Position numbers and translations under genes: made by a program
In this document: positions 1 through 8,523 of the stretch, piece by piece
Layout: every line of letters starts with the position of its first letter
Position numbering within the stretch: the first letter of the stretch is position 1
Assembly (NCBI GenBank): GCA_024686335.1
Contig: JAILCI010000022.1
Coordinates: 1 to 64,000 of the forward strand
Direction: 5' to 3'
Source: Bacteroidales bacterium
GTDB taxonomy: Bacteria > Bacteroidota > Bacteroidia > Bacteroidales > WCHB1-69
Length of the DNA: 64,000 nt
The notes under the pieces: generated by a model
Seen by the model: only the letters and a program-made list of their open reading frames with translations
Database searches by the model: none
Told to the model about the DNA's origin: nothing

Positions 1-97
1 CTTCTGTCTCTTCGTACTCGCGTACTACGGACAGTTTAAAGGACATAGGATAATCCTTCTGCGTACGTTTAACGTACTTGTTCTCTGTGCTTTTCAT
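1..97 (-). CDS. IS3-family transposase OrfA, N-terminal fragment
   Basis: Only the first 32 codons are visible, starting at the ATG whose complement is 95-97. The product begins with a basic stretch (KYVKRTQKDY) and then FKLSVVREYE. This resembles the start of OrfA proteins of Bacteroidota IS3 elements, where this segment precedes the helix-turn-helix that recognises the element ends. OrfA normally works with OrfB, a DDE transposase, often through a frameshift; OrfB is not in view. A purine-rich AAAAAAGAGTAACGAT lies just before the ATG. The call rests on pattern memory of a short fragment. Confidence 0.55.
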   Translation of the reverse strand, partial: MKSTENKYVKRTQKDYPMSFKLSVVREYEETE

Positions 98-140
98 ATC
101 GTTACTCTTTTTTGTTGTAACGCTATTTTAGGACGAGACA
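1..140 (-). mobile_element. Edge of an IS3-like insertion sequence (partial)
   Basis: The minus strand carries the 5' part of an OrfA-like transposase gene that leaves the window at base 1. Upstream of it, reading inward from about 140, the minus strand begins TGTCTCGTCCTAAAATAGC. IS3-family ends usually begin with TG, so 140 is my inferred element boundary. The other end, any target duplication and OrfB lie outside the window, so the boundary is approximate and completeness cannot be judged. Confidence 0.5.
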
Positions 141-152
141 TAATGAATTTTT

Positions 153-199
153 AGGAGGGGGGCAACAATCAATCACCCTCCTTATATTTTTTATACATT
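153..199 (+). terminator. Possible terminator hairpin left of glnS
   Basis: AGGAGGG (153-159) pairs with CCCTCCT (176-182), followed by a T-rich run to about 198. On the plus strand this has the form of an intrinsic terminator, but no plus-strand gene precedes it in view. It may belong to a gene beyond or interrupted by the insertion sequence. Confidence 0.35.
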
Positions 200-226
200 A
201 TTCATCACACAAGCCGCAATTTTTTT

Positions 227-234
227 TATTTTTG
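227..234 (+). promoter_or_regulatory. -7 promoter box of glnS
   Basis: TATTTTTG matches the Bacteroidota TAnnTTTG box, 31 bases before the glnS ATG. The box sits in the loop and right arm of a perfect inverted repeat (AAGCCGCAA 211-219 with TTGCGGCTT 232-240) followed by six T. The site could therefore also act as a terminator for transcription entering from the left. Confidence 0.6.
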
Positions 235-265
235 CGGCTTGTTTTTTAATCAAAAATCTACACAA

Positions 266-1897
266 ATGAATTTTATTGATCAAATTATTGAAGAGGACAT
301 CCGGCAAGGTAAAAATGATGCTAAAGTACATACCCGTTTTCCTCCGGAGCCCAATGGATATCTTCATATCGGTCATGCCAAGTCCATTTGCCTCAACTTC
401 GGTATGGCAAAGAAGTACAACGGCTTGTGCAATCTCCGTTTTGATGATACCAACCCTGTGAAAGAAGACACCGAGTATGTTGACTCCATTAAGGAGGACA
501 TCCAGTGGCTGGGTTTCCAGTGGGCAGCGGAGTATTATGCCTCCGACTATTTTGATCAACTCTATATCTGGGCTGAGCAGCTTATCCAAGAGGGCTTGGC
601 TTATGTTGACGACTCTACGCAAGAGGAGATCAGCAAGAATAGGGGAGTGCCGACAGCTCCGGGCATTGAGAGTCCGTATCGCAATCGTTCTGTAGAGGAG
701 AATTTGGATCTCTTCCGTCGTATGCGCGCCGGTGAGTTTCCTGATGGCAGTCGTGTACTGCGCGCCAAGATCGACATGGCCTCTCCGAACATGCACTTCC
801 GCGATCCTATCATGTATCGTATTCTGCATGCTACCCATCACCGTACGGGCGACAAATGGTGCATCTATCCGATGTATGACTTCGCCCATGGTCAGAGCGA
901 CTCTATAGAGGGCATCACACACTCTATCTGTACGTTGGAATTTGAGGTGCACCGTCCGCTTTACGACTGGTTCTGCGAGGCTCTGCGTATCCATCATCCG
1001 CAGCAAATTGAATTTGCCCGTCTTAACATGACCTATACTATCATGAGCAAGCGTAAGATGCTACAGCTCGTGAAGGAACATCATGTAAACGGCTGGGATG
1101 ATCCTCGAATGCCGACTATCTGCGGTCTGCGCCGTCGCGGTTATACGGCTGAGTCAATCCGCAACTTTGCCGAGGCCGTTGGCGTTGCTAAGCGTGACAA
1201 CATCATCGATGTCTCCCTGCTGGACTTCTGCGCTCGTGAACACCTCAACAAAGTGGCTACGCGTACTATGACTGTTCTCGATCCTGTGAAACTCATCATT
1301 GACAACTATCCTGAAGATCAAGTTGAGGAGATGGAAGCTGTCAACAATCCGGAAGATCCGAATGCTGGTACCCGTAAGGTGCCTTTTGCAAAAGAACTTT
1401 GGATCGAGCGCGCTGACTTCAGAGAGAACGCTGACAAGAAGTTTTACAGACTATCTATCGACCGTGAGGTACGTTTGAAATATGCCTATATTATAAAATG
1501 TACCCATATTGTTAAAGATGATGCCGGTAATATCACAGAGATTCATTGTACGTATGATCCCAACACCCGTAGCGGTATGCCTGACAGCAACCGCAAGGTG
1601 AAGGCCACCATCCACTGGGCTTCTGTGAAACATGCCAAAAAGGCAGAAATCCGTATTTTCGACCGTCTTTTTGCCGTGCCGGATCCCGACAACTGTGAAG
1701 AGGGCAAGACTTTCCTCGACAATCTCAATCCTGAGTCTTTGAAGATTCAAGAAGGTTGGGTTGAACCGGGTCTCACTTTGGAGAAGGTTATGGATACCAA
1801 ATACTATCAGTTTGAGCGTCTGGGCTATTTCTACGCAGACCCCGATTCTACTGAAGAGAAACTTGTCTTTAACAAGACGGTTAGCTTGAAACAGTAA
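266..1897 (+). CDS. glnS: Glutaminyl-tRNA synthetase
   Basis: Class I aminoacyl-tRNA synthetase that charges tRNA-Gln with glutamine in the cytoplasm. The 543-residue product shows the ATP-binding [12 protein letters not shown] signature (HIGH at residues 34-37) and a KMSKS-type loop MSKRK (about 260-264). The second half has the layout of the bacterial GlnRS anticodon-binding beta-barrels. Length is normal for bacterial GlnRS and no YqeY-like tail is present. I chose the ATG at 266 over an upstream in-frame TTG at 239, because 239 overlaps the promoter and hairpin region and the protein aligns from MNFIDQII. Two bases separate its stop from the next gene, so the two probably share a transcript. 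Confidence 0.97.
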   Translation: MNFIDQIIEEDIRQGKNDAKVHTRFPPEPNGYLHIGHAKSICLNFGMAKKYNGLCNLRFDDTNPVKEDTEYVDSIKEDIQWLGFQWAAEYYASDYFDQLYIWAEQLIQEGLAYVDDSTQEEISKNRGVPTAPGIESPYRNRSVEENLDLFRRMRAGEFPDGSRVLRAKIDMASPNMHFRDPIMYRILHATHHRTGDKWCIYPMYDFAHGQSDSIEGITHSICTLEFEVHRPLYDWFCEALRIHHPQQIEFARLNMTYTIMSKRKMLQLVKEHHVNGWDDPRMPTICGLRRRGYTAESIRNFAEAVGVAKRDNIIDVSLLDFCAREHLNKVATRTMTVLDPVKLIIDNYPEDQVEEMEAVNNPEDPNAGTRKVPFAKELWIERADFRENADKKFYRLSIDREVRLKYAYIIKCTHIVKDDAGNITEIHCTYDPNTRSGMPDSNRKVKATIHWASVKHAKKAEIRIFDRLFAVPDPDNCEEGKTFLDNLNPESLKIQEGWVEPGLTLEKVMDTKYYQFERLGYFYADPDSTEEKLVFNKTVSLKQ

Positions 1898-1899
1898 CG

Positions 1900-2328
1900 A
1901 TGCGAGAGCTGCACTGTCTTACCGATTATGACACCAAACTCTTGCTGGCCTTCAACGAGAGCCTTTTAGGCAACAAGAAGTTCAGCAAGTTTTTAGTTGA
2001 GAACGGCTTCCCGGAGCTGGAGGCCCTCTCATCGGCTATCCATTCCAACATACAGGCTTTAGAGTGGCTGGCCGCCAACGGTTATCCTGAGTTTGCAGTG
2101 CTGAGCAATGCCATTGACGATGAACCAGAAGCTATTGCTTGGCTCGAGAAGTACCATTGTGATTTCTTATCTCGCTTCGCTGCTGCGTGCCGGAAGGATG
2201 TGGAGGCTTGTCGCTGGTTTGCTGAACGCGACCTCAAGCTCTTCATCATACTGATTAACAATATCCAAAATATTCTCATGTATCAGTCGTGGGATACCTC
2301 CGACATCCATAAGTTCCGCAGAAGCTGA
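1900..2328 (+). CDS. Hypothetical protein following glnS
   Basis: A 142-residue protein of unknown function, starting two bases after the glnS stop and overlapping the next gene by one base (TGATG). It is rich in Leu, Ala, Trp and Glu. Two loosely repeated segments occur (LEALSSAIHSNIQALEWLAA and FAVLSNAIDDEPEAIAWLEK), suggesting helical repeats of about 35 residues. There is no signal peptide, and only the C-terminal 30 residues are strongly hydrophobic. The tight spacing argues for translation coupled to glnS and to the membrane protease downstream. I do not recognise a family. Confidence 0.7.
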   Translation: MRELHCLTDYDTKLLLAFNESLLGNKKFSKFLVENGFPELEALSSAIHSNIQALEWLAANGYPEFAVLSNAIDDEPEAIAWLEKYHCDFLSRFAAACRKDVEACRWFAERDLKLFIILINNIQNILMYQSWDTSDIHKFRRS

Positions 2329-2999
2329 TGAACAACAGCCTCTTTCCAGACCAACCATGGATGCTGCCTCTTTTTATAATTATCAGCATCATCGTGCCCA
2401 GAATTCCTGTTGTGGGCAAGTTCTTTAATGTCATTAATACCGCTTTGCACGAGTTTGGACACGCCTTTGTAGCTTTGCTGCTGGATGGTGATGTAAAGAA
2501 GATAGATCTTAATCATGATGCCTCAGGTACAACAACGACTTCTCTTAAAGGTAAGTTCGCCTCTTTTTTATGTGCTTTGGCAGGATATCCTTGCGCTATC
2601 TCAGTAGCATGGCTTTCTGTCTATCTTATTCAGCAAGGTGCAGTTCAAGGTCTAATAATTGGCCTCTCTGCTCTCTTTTTCCTGATGTTGTTGCTCTGGA
2701 TTCGCAACCTTTATGGCATCATATGGGTTATTCTTTTTATTGGAGTCAACGTTGGCTTGATTTATCTCGGGAATCCGCTTTACCTGCGCTATGCGGCTGT
2801 GTTTTATACGGTTATGATGGTTACCGAGTCTGTTTATTCTGTACTAGTCATTTTCTATCTCTCTGTTCGAACGCCACAGGCTGCCGGTGATGCGACCACC
2901 CTTGCTAAATTGTCACATATTCCCGCCTTCATATGGAGTCTTATCTTCATGGCCTATGTGGCTTTTGTTGTTTATAAAATATGTTTAATGATTTTTTAA
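2328..2999 (+). CDS. M50-like membrane metalloprotease
   Basis: A 223-residue integral membrane protein with several hydrophobic segments. Its zinc-site motif HEFGH (residues 41-45) follows the first membrane helix, as in the M50B-like (site-2-protease-related) family. In such proteins the two His and the Glu form the active site inside the membrane. A later Asp ligand cannot be assigned by eye. The start overlaps the stop of the preceding gene by one base, placing it third in the glnS transcript. The substrate is unknown. The family assignment rests on the motif and topology, so a non-proteolytic relative is possible. Confidence 0.7.
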   Translation: MNNSLFPDQPWMLPLFIIISIIVPRIPVVGKFFNVINTALHEFGHAFVALLLDGDVKKIDLNHDASGTTTTSLKGKFASFLCALAGYPCAISVAWLSVYLIQQGAVQGLIIGLSALFFLMLLLWIRNLYGIIWVILFIGVNVGLIYLGNPLYLRYAAVFYTVMMVTESVYSVLVIFYLSVRTPQAAGDATTLAKLSHIPAFIWSLIFMAYVAFVVYKICLMIF

Positions 3000-3023
3000 A
3001 CTCTTTCCTTAAAGAAGAATCTA

Positions 3024-3052
3024 TTTGGCATTATGCTTTTTTTGTATCTTTG
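3024..3052 (+). promoter_or_regulatory. Promoter of the 3.1 kb secreted protein gene
   Basis: TTTG at 3024-3027 and TATCTTTG at 3045-3052, spaced by 17 bases, match the Bacteroidota -33/-7 pair. The ATG is 38 bases after the box. Confidence 0.7.
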
Positions 3053-3090
3053 CACCCTCAATTAGAATTAACCAATTAATCAATAGAAAA

Positions 3091-3798
3091 ATGAAAAAAA
3101 GTATTTCCTTATTCATCTTTTTCGCCCTCCTTTGTGGCGTCATGACAATTTCCGCTCAGAAGCCGTTCGCCGGTCGTATTCAATTTGAAACCTCTGTGGA
3201 AGGTACAGATGATCCCAATGTCGTAGCCGCTTTCGCAGGTGTGACCACCGAGTATCTGGTGATGGGTAACAATATGAAACAAGAAACATCTCAACAAGGC
3301 GTTGGCTCTACTCAAATTACCAATGGCGATTATAACATCTCCTATACCATTATTGATATCTCTGCCTTCAATATGGGTAAGTATTATATGGAGTTGAAAG
3401 GTGATGAACTGAAAGAGCGCTTGGCAAAAAGAAAGTATGATTATGACTACACCCAGGAGACTAAAGATATTGCTGGTTATAAATGTACCAAAGTTAACTG
3501 CACTGTTACCGATCTCGAGTCCGACGATGAGACAGTTATGGTTTATTGGGTAACTAACGATCTCAATGTTGGTGAGAACATCAACTTCTTCAATGCTCCT
3601 GGCCTTAAAGGTTTCCCATTGAGTACCGAGACTATAGTTGAGACAGAAGAGATGAATTTTACTCTGATTCAAACAGCTACTACCGTTAAGGCTGATAAGA
3701 AAATCAAGGAGTCTGCTTTCTTCCGTCCGTCAGATGCTGTTCCTTTTGACGAGATGCCGGCAGAGGTTAAATCCGCTCTGGGTATTCCTGAGGAATAA
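3091..3798 (+). CDS. Secreted protein, DUF4412-like
   Basis: A 235-residue exported protein. It has a signal peptide (KK then a hydrophobic run ending MTISAQ, about residue 23) and a mature part of beta-type sequence, with the pattern GRIQFETSVEG, then YLVMGNNMKQE, then AGYKCTKVNC. This pattern resembles DUF4412/GLPGLI-like periplasmic proteins of Bacteroidota, whose function is unknown. I chose the ATG at 3091 because it follows the promoter and gives a clean signal peptide; an earlier in-frame start at 3025 would overlap the promoter box. It is followed after 15 bases by the DUF4954 gene. Confidence 0.75.
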   Translation: MKKSISLFIFFALLCGVMTISAQKPFAGRIQFETSVEGTDDPNVVAAFAGVTTEYLVMGNNMKQETSQQGVGSTQITNGDYNISYTIIDISAFNMGKYYMELKGDELKERLAKRKYDYDYTQETKDIAGYKCTKVNCTVTDLESDDETVMVYWVTNDLNVGENINFFNAPGLKGFPLSTETIVETEEMNFTLIQTATTVKADKKIKESAFFRPSDAVPFDEMPAEVKSALGIPEE

Positions 3799-3813
3799 CG
3801 AAAAAGCCTGATC

Positions 3814-5505
3814 ATGGAAGGCTGGCGTTCTTTGACGGCTGCCGAAGTCGAGCAGCTGAGAACACAACAAAATAGTGCCGACAACTGGGATGATATCTCG
3901 GTTGTCAGCACTTTTTTTGTGGGAGAAATTTTCAATTGTCATTTCTCGGGCAGAGTCATGCTGGGAGAACGTCTGCGCATGCGCGACGTGCATCTCCTGC
4001 AAAATTGTCATGTGGAGGATGACTGTGTGTTGTTTAATATCGGAGAGATTTCAGGTGAGGAGCCTCCGCACGCTTTCCCGATGGAAATCCGTAACGAAGA
4101 TGGTTCCCATACTGTCATGGCTCATCCAGATATGATTATCGCCGATGCTTATCTCTGTTCAACGGTCTCATCAGAGCATCCTTTACATCAATTAAATAAA
4201 TGGGACAAGCAATTTGAGACGTCCAATTTCATCGGAAAAAAGTCTCTGGTGAAGAATGTTCCGTCTCTCAAATCCGTTTGGATAGGGGAGTGCGCACAGA
4301 TTTCCGAGGCCACGCAACTGGAGAATGTCTTTGTCCACTCCAGTGAGGATGAACCGACCTTTATTGGCGCTGGAGTCATCCTCAGAAATGTAATTTTAGG
4401 ACTGCAAAACAATGTTGATACTCACACCATCGTACGTAATGTGCTGACAGGCGCGGGAGTCTCTTTGAGCGAGGGTCTGCGCATTGCACATTGTGTGGTG
4501 GGCGACAATAGTCACCTCTCCTGTTGCGAAGTGCTGTTTTCACTCATTTTTCCTTTCCACGAGCAACATCACAACAGTTCGTTTTTGATTGCCTCTACGT
4601 TGAAAGGACAGTCCAATGTGGCTTCCGGTGCAACGATTGGGTCGAATCATAACGGTCGCAAAAACGACTGCGAACTGCTGGCTGATCGTGGCTTCTGGCC
4701 CGGATTGTGCAGCTCTGTCAAGTTTCCAAGCCGCTTTGCCGCATACACACTCTTGGTGAAAGGAGATTATCCGTACGAAATCAATTTGCCATATCCGTTC
4801 TGTCTTGTTAGTCAGAATCTGCAAGAAGACGAGTTGGATATTATGCCTGCTTATTGGTGGCGCTATAATGCTTTTGCACTGAAACGCAATGCACAGAAAT
4901 TTCAGCAGAGGGATTGTCGTAAAACCAAAACACAACATATCCATACAGAGCCGTTGGCGCCTGACACAGTGCAGCAGATTGTTTATGCACTTAATCAGTG
5001 GCAACTGGGCTCCGATTATTTTGTCAAAGGCATTGAAAACTCCAAGCGGAAAGTCTGGGTGCTGAAGACCTCCGAGTGTTTCCATTGGTATCGTGAAATG
5101 CTGCTCTACTATGCGACATCTACTTTGGGAGATGCCAAGATGGAGAATGTTGGTGCTCTTAACAAAGAGGTTGCAGATGCTATCCCGATGCAATGGGCGA
5201 ACTTGGGCGGTCAGTTGATGCCCGTACGTGAGGTTCGTGCATTGCTAGAACAACCCTCTAAGTCGTGGGACGAGATGCATCAGCGTTATGACCAGCTTGC
5301 TGAGCAGTATGAGAAGGACAATCGTGCTATGGCCTGCTTTGTGCTCAAGTTCCTCTGTGATGGAAAACCTACTCGTGAGAAATTGGTCATGCTTATAGGT
5401 GAGGCTGAGGATGTTGTACGCGAGTTTAATGAGCGCGCTGAACAGGAACGTGCCCGCGACCTGGCTTCTCCATTCAGAAAGATTACAAAAGAATCGTGGG
5501 AGTAA
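3814..5505 (+). CDS. DUF4954 family protein
   Basis: A 563-residue cytoplasmic protein of the DUF4954 family, found almost only in Bacteroidota. The first part has FNCHFSGRVMLGERLRMRDV, and residues about 120-270 hold repeated short hydrophobic turns (for example FIGAGVILRNVILG and SGATIGSNHNGRKND). These look like a left-handed beta-helix of the hexapeptide acyltransferase type. The last 100 residues are charged and helical. A sugar-nucleotide or acyl transferase role has been proposed for such folds, but no substrate can be read from the sequence. It may be read with the gene before it, and a strong hairpin terminator follows. Confidence 0.85.
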   Translation: MEGWRSLTAAEVEQLRTQQNSADNWDDISVVSTFFVGEIFNCHFSGRVMLGERLRMRDVHLLQNCHVEDDCVLFNIGEISGEEPPHAFPMEIRNEDGSHTVMAHPDMIIADAYLCSTVSSEHPLHQLNKWDKQFETSNFIGKKSLVKNVPSLKSVWIGECAQISEATQLENVFVHSSEDEPTFIGAGVILRNVILGLQNNVDTHTIVRNVLTGAGVSLSEGLRIAHCVVGDNSHLSCCEVLFSLIFPFHEQHHNSSFLIASTLKGQSNVASGATIGSNHNGRKNDCELLADRGFWPGLCSSVKFPSRFAAYTLLVKGDYPYEINLPYPFCLVSQNLQEDELDIMPAYWWRYNAFALKRNAQKFQQRDCRKTKTQHIHTEPLAPDTVQQIVYALNQWQLGSDYFVKGIENSKRKVWVLKTSECFHWYREMLLYYATSTLGDAKMENVGALNKEVADAIPMQWANLGGQLMPVREVRALLEQPSKSWDEMHQRYDQLAEQYEKDNRAMACFVLKFLCDGKPTREKLVMLIGEAEDVVREFNERAEQERARDLASPFRKITKESWE

Positions 5506-5530
5506 TGTACAGAATTTCTTTAATGGAATA

Positions 5531-5565
5531 AAAAAACGCACCCCCATTTGGAGGTGCGTTTTTGG
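5531..5565. terminator. Bidirectional intrinsic terminator
   Basis: AAAAACGCACC and GGTGCGTTTTT form a stem of at least 11 bp around a short loop, with T-rich tails on both strands. It lies between two converging genes (ends 5505 and 5592) and can serve both. Confidence 0.85.
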
Positions 5566-5591
5566 TTTAGGAGGATTCAATCCAATAAGCG

Positions 5592-7013
5592 TTATCTATA
5601 TTGATAATAGATTTTCCCGTTCTGGATGTATGCACCTCTGTAACCAGAGGGCAGTGTCTTGCCTATGAGTTTTCCATCAAGAGTGTAAATGTTGCTGTTG
5701 TTAGAGTTGCTAGGCTTAGTATGGTCAGTGATGCCAACGGTCTCCACGATATCTCCGCTGCCGCTGAGACTACCGTAATTGAGTGTGTGTCCGTTGGTTG
5801 CTATTGTTCCATTGTTTACTAAGTTGTCTACATAAGAGTCTGCGGTCAATACCCATACGCCACCAGAGTTGACGGTGACCGTAGAGGAACTGGCATTGTT
5901 GTCATTGTCCATAGTGCCGTTCCAGGTTACGTTCTCACCTACAGTGACAGTCACGTTGCTGTAGCTGTCGGCGTTCACAGTGCCGGTATAGCTCCATTCG
6001 CTCTGTGTGGTTTGCAGGATAAGATTACCAGTGCCACCATAGGTACTCCATTGGGTATTGTAATCGACATACATGAGTGTTCCACTTGCTACGTTGAGAG
6101 TGACATCGGTAAGGGTGAGAGTTCCATTGTTAAGGGTAGGTACCTCGCAAAGAGGTGTGCTGCTGCCAGTGGTGGTCAGAGTGCCACCAGTAACAGTGAT
6201 ATATGCGTTGCTGCCTTCAGCGTCACCGGAACCGGATTGCAGCATCATGAGGCCTCGATTTGAAGATCCGCTGGTCATGCTGCAACTGTTGATGATGACA
6301 CTGTTGTCACCTTCTACAACAGCAATCTCTCCAACTGCGGAGGTGCCCGTCAGATTTGTGGCGGTAATAGTACCAGTAGAGTAGAGAACTGCGGAGTTGT
6401 TGCCGTTTGCTGTTGCCGTGCCACCAGTAACAGTTACTGTGCCGCTGCCTCTGTCGGTAGCGATGGTGCTGCTGGTCTCACTGTTGGTTGTGATGTCCAC
6501 GTCAGTAGCGATGATGGTGCCACCGTAGGTGCAATGTAAGCCTCGGGAGACACTGTTGTTGTTGACGATGGTGATGCCATCCACATTGATGGTGGCACCG
6601 TTTGTGGCAAATACGGCATTGGCACCCTGCGAACTGGTCGTGATGGTGCCGCCTGTTATGTTGATGACAGCATTTGTAGCGCTGGATGTGCTGCTATATC
6701 CAGAACTGCTAGCAGAACCGGCGTAGATGGTAGAGTTGTTGCCGTAGAAACTGGAGTTGTCTCCTGAGGATCCATCTCCTGTCTTGGTAACTGTGCAGTT
6801 GTTGAGGTTTAAGGTGCCGTTAGACACTTGTACTACATTATAATATTGAGTAGAAGATGAGAGTGTCTCATTTGTTTTTGTTACTGTGGAACCATCAGAT
6901 AACGTGTATGTTGCACCTGAAGGGTAGGTGGGGGAATCATCGCTCGGAGGTTGGGCGATAGCGCAGAAAGAGATACCAATAAGCATCAAGATGAGTAAGA
7001 ATTGTTTTTTCAT
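5592..7013 (-). CDS. Secreted Ser/Thr/Asn/Gly-rich beta-helix-like protein
   Basis: A 473-residue exported protein. It has a signal peptide (MKKQFLLILMLIGISFCAIAQ starting at 7013), then about 380 residues made of short beta-like repeats. These carry recurring ITGGT, VTGGT and TLNN..V patterns and almost no charged residues. The composition fits a right-handed parallel beta-helix surface protein or adhesin-like domain. The last 35 residues (IYTLDGKLIGK, then GAYIQNGKIYYQYR) resemble the short C-terminal tails of Bacteroidales surface and secreted proteins. An in-frame start at 7049 lies within the promoter box, so it was rejected. The function is unknown, and sequence repetition makes homology calls unreliable. 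Confidence 0.75.
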   Translation of the reverse strand: MKKQFLLILMLIGISFCAIAQPPSDDSPTYPSGATYTLSDGSTVTKTNETLSSSTQYYNVVQVSNGTLNLNNCTVTKTGDGSSGDNSSFYGNNSTIYAGSASSSGYSSTSSATNAVINITGGTITTSSQGANAVFATNGATINVDGITIVNNNSVSRGLHCTYGGTIIATDVDITTNSETSSTIATDRGSGTVTVTGGTATANGNNSAVLYSTGTITATNLTGTSAVGEIAVVEGDNSVIINSCSMTSGSSNRGLMMLQSGSGDAEGSNAYITVTGGTLTTTGSSTPLCEVPTLNNGTLTLTDVTLNVASGTLMYVDYNTQWSTYGGTGNLILQTTQSEWSYTGTVNADSYSNVTVTVGENVTWNGTMDNDNNASSSTVTVNSGGVWVLTADSYVDNLVNNGTIATNGHTLNYGSLSGSGDIVETVGITDHTKPSNSNNSNIYTLDGKLIGKTLPSGYRGAYIQNGKIYYQYR

Positions 7014-7046
7014 AAAAATGATAAATTTATTGTTGAAAATTTTGAA

Positions 7047-7054
7047 CAAAGATA
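7047..7054 (-). promoter_or_regulatory. -7 box of the beta-helix protein gene
   Basis: The minus strand reads TATCTTTG, 33 bases before the ATG at 7013. Confidence 0.65.
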
Positions 7055-7139
7055 ATGTTTCCTATTATACTTCCTTATTGCAAAAGGAATGTTTTATTTG
7101 CCATTATTTCATATTCTGAATACTTGAGTATTTATTTGC

Positions 7140-7147
7140 TATATTTG
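7140..7147 (+). promoter_or_regulatory. -7 box of the first AraC gene
   Basis: TATATTTG lies 37 bases before the ATG at 7185. No convincing -33 TTTG was found. Confidence 0.6.
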
Positions 7148-7184
7148 CAATCTATTCAATTACAGACCTATAAATTTGTTAATA

Positions 7185-8024
7185 ATGACTATTGTAGGAG
7201 AAAAACTTAGCAATATTTCGGATAGTCGCATTGTTATTCTAGATGATGTCCGCGAGATGCCTGTATATGGGATGCCTTACATATCCAAGGATTGTATTAT
7301 TTGTTTCAACCATTCCGGTAATGCTACTGTGGAATATGATGATCAAAAAGATGTTCTGGAGCCGCACGATGTGGCTATAGTCTATCCACATCATATCCTA
7401 TTGCCTATAGTCTCTTCCAGCGATTATAATGCTACATTGGTAATTGTGCCGAACAAAATGTTGGAAAGTTTTAGCAGTTGGCATTCTGTTCAGGCTACTC
7501 GTTTTATTCATGAACTTAATCCCCATTTCCATCTTACAGATGAGCAGTATAAGGATATGATGGATATTATTCAAGCAATGAGATGCTTGACGAAATTTAA
7601 TTCCGCCAAGTCCGGAGAGATGATGATAAGCATGTTGGATATAATGCTGACCGTTCTATCAACTTTCTATGAGGCTGATATGGGAAAGTTGATAGCGAAG
7701 AATGTGAGCATTAGTTCACGATTGTACGAAGTTATCTATCAAAATTGCCATCAGCATCATGATGTGAAGTTTTATGCAGATTTGTTTAACTTGTCTCCAA
7801 AATATTTCAGTTCAGTAGTGAAACAGGAGACTGGACATACGGCCGGTCATTGGATTAGTCTCTATTTGGTTGATGAAGCAAAGTTCTTGTTGAGATCTCA
7901 ATCGAGTATGACGATTCAGGAGATCAGCTTTATGTTGGGATTTGAAGACCAAGCCTCCTTTTGTCGCTATTTTAAGAATAAGACAGGAGAGAGTCCTAGC
8001 GCGTTCCGCCGGCGCATGAAGTGA
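7185..8024 (+). CDS. AraC-family transcriptional regulator (paralogue 1)
   Basis: A 279-residue regulator. Residues about 1-140 form an AraC-type cupin sensor domain (YPHHILLP and similar segments shared with the two neighbours). Residues about 180-279 form the double helix-turn-helix DNA-binding domain (FYADLFNLSPKYFSSVVKQE and the closing LGFEDQASFCRYFKNKTGESP signature). The ATG at 7185 follows the promoter; the upstream TTG at 7176 is less likely. The genes at 8524 and 9109 are paralogues of it, giving a tandem family. Its ligand and target genes are unknown. A strong terminator hairpin follows at 8065. Confidence 0.9.
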   Translation: MTIVGEKLSNISDSRIVILDDVREMPVYGMPYISKDCIICFNHSGNATVEYDDQKDVLEPHDVAIVYPHHILLPIVSSSDYNATLVIVPNKMLESFSSWHSVQATRFIHELNPHFHLTDEQYKDMMDIIQAMRCLTKFNSAKSGEMMISMLDIMLTVLSTFYEADMGKLIAKNVSISSRLYEVIYQNCHQHHDVKFYADLFNLSPKYFSSVVKQETGHTAGHWISLYLVDEAKFLLRSQSSMTIQEISFMLGFEDQASFCRYFKNKTGESPSAFRRRMK

Positions 8025-8034
8025 TTTTTATTTA

Positions 8035-8065
8035 TTTGGTGGAAAATGATTTTTTTGTATGTTTG
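8035..8065 (+). promoter_or_regulatory. Promoter of rubredoxin
   Basis: TTTG 8035-8038 and TATGTTTG 8058-8065 (19-base spacer) form a -33/-7 pair. The last base of the box is also the first base of the terminator stem that follows, and the ATG is 104 bases further on. Confidence 0.6.
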
Positions 8066-8101
8066 CACCCTAAATCCAAATGGAGGTAGGGTGCTTTTTT
8101 T
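8065..8101 (+). terminator. Terminator of the first AraC gene
   Basis: GCACCCTA (8065-8072) pairs with TAGGGTGC (8087-8094), followed by seven T. A transcript starting from the promoter at 8058 would begin at about 8070 and lack most of the left arm, so only readthrough from the AraC gene should be stopped. Confidence 0.8.
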
Positions 8102-8169
8102 AGCGCTATTTTGGAAAGGGGATTTAAAGAAGATAAACATTATTATTCACTTATAAAAAATAACTTGTT

Positions 8170-8337
8170 ATGGAAGAAAATGCAAAATACGTATGTGACG
8201 TTTGCGGTTATGTCTATGATCCTGAAGTAGGTGATCCTGATAACGGTATTGCCCCTGGCACTCCGTTTGAGGAGCTTCCGTTCAACTGGACTTGTCCTTT
8301 GTGCGGAGTTGACAAATCACAATTCTCAAAGAAATAA
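8170..8337 (+). CDS. Rubredoxin
   Basis: A 55-residue electron carrier that binds a single iron through four cysteines. Both knuckles are present: CDVCG (residues 9-13) and CPLCG (42-46), 30 residues apart, with the usual [12 protein letters not shown] and PGTPFEELP segments between them. Rubredoxins pass electrons to rubrerythrin-type peroxide reductases in anaerobes. The rubrerythrin at 20726 is a plausible partner, though the genes are not adjacent. The gene is monocistronic, with its own promoter and a strong terminator. Length is normal for the family. Confidence 0.97.
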   Translation: MEENAKYVCDVCGYVYDPEVGDPDNGIAPGTPFEELPFNWTCPLCGVDKSQFSKK

Positions 8338-8358
8338 TCCGTTAAGGAACTAAGTTAC

Positions 8359-8392
8359 AAAGGCGAAGATGTTTCCATCTTCGCCTTTTTTT
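8359..8392 (+). terminator. Terminator of rubredoxin
   Basis: AAAGGCGAAGAT (8359-8370) pairs perfectly with ATCTTCGCCTTT (8377-8388) around a six-base loop, with a T-run after it. Confidence 0.9.
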
Positions 8393-8458
8393 GTTTGACA
8401 AATCGCCTTCCAGTTCATACAATAATACTTACTTTTTCTTTTTAAATGAATAATATTA

Positions 8459-8466
8459 TATTTTTG
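8459..8466 (+). promoter_or_regulatory. -7 box of the truncated AraC gene
   Basis: TATTTTTG lies 57 bases before the ATG at 8524, so this shortened gene still has a promoter. Confidence 0.6.
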
Positions 8467-8523
8467 CATATTGTTTTTTACTGACAGGACTACTTTGTCT
8501 TATAGATTAATTGATGTTACATT

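Noticed and set aside
211-246. A pure terminator before glnS
   Set aside because: The hairpin is perfect, but its right half contains the only promoter box for glnS, so it is recorded as a promoter with a possible second role.
191-1006. A 271-codon open frame on the minus strand
   Set aside because: It lies wholly antisense to glnS, whose protein is clearly recognisable, and its own translation resembles no family.
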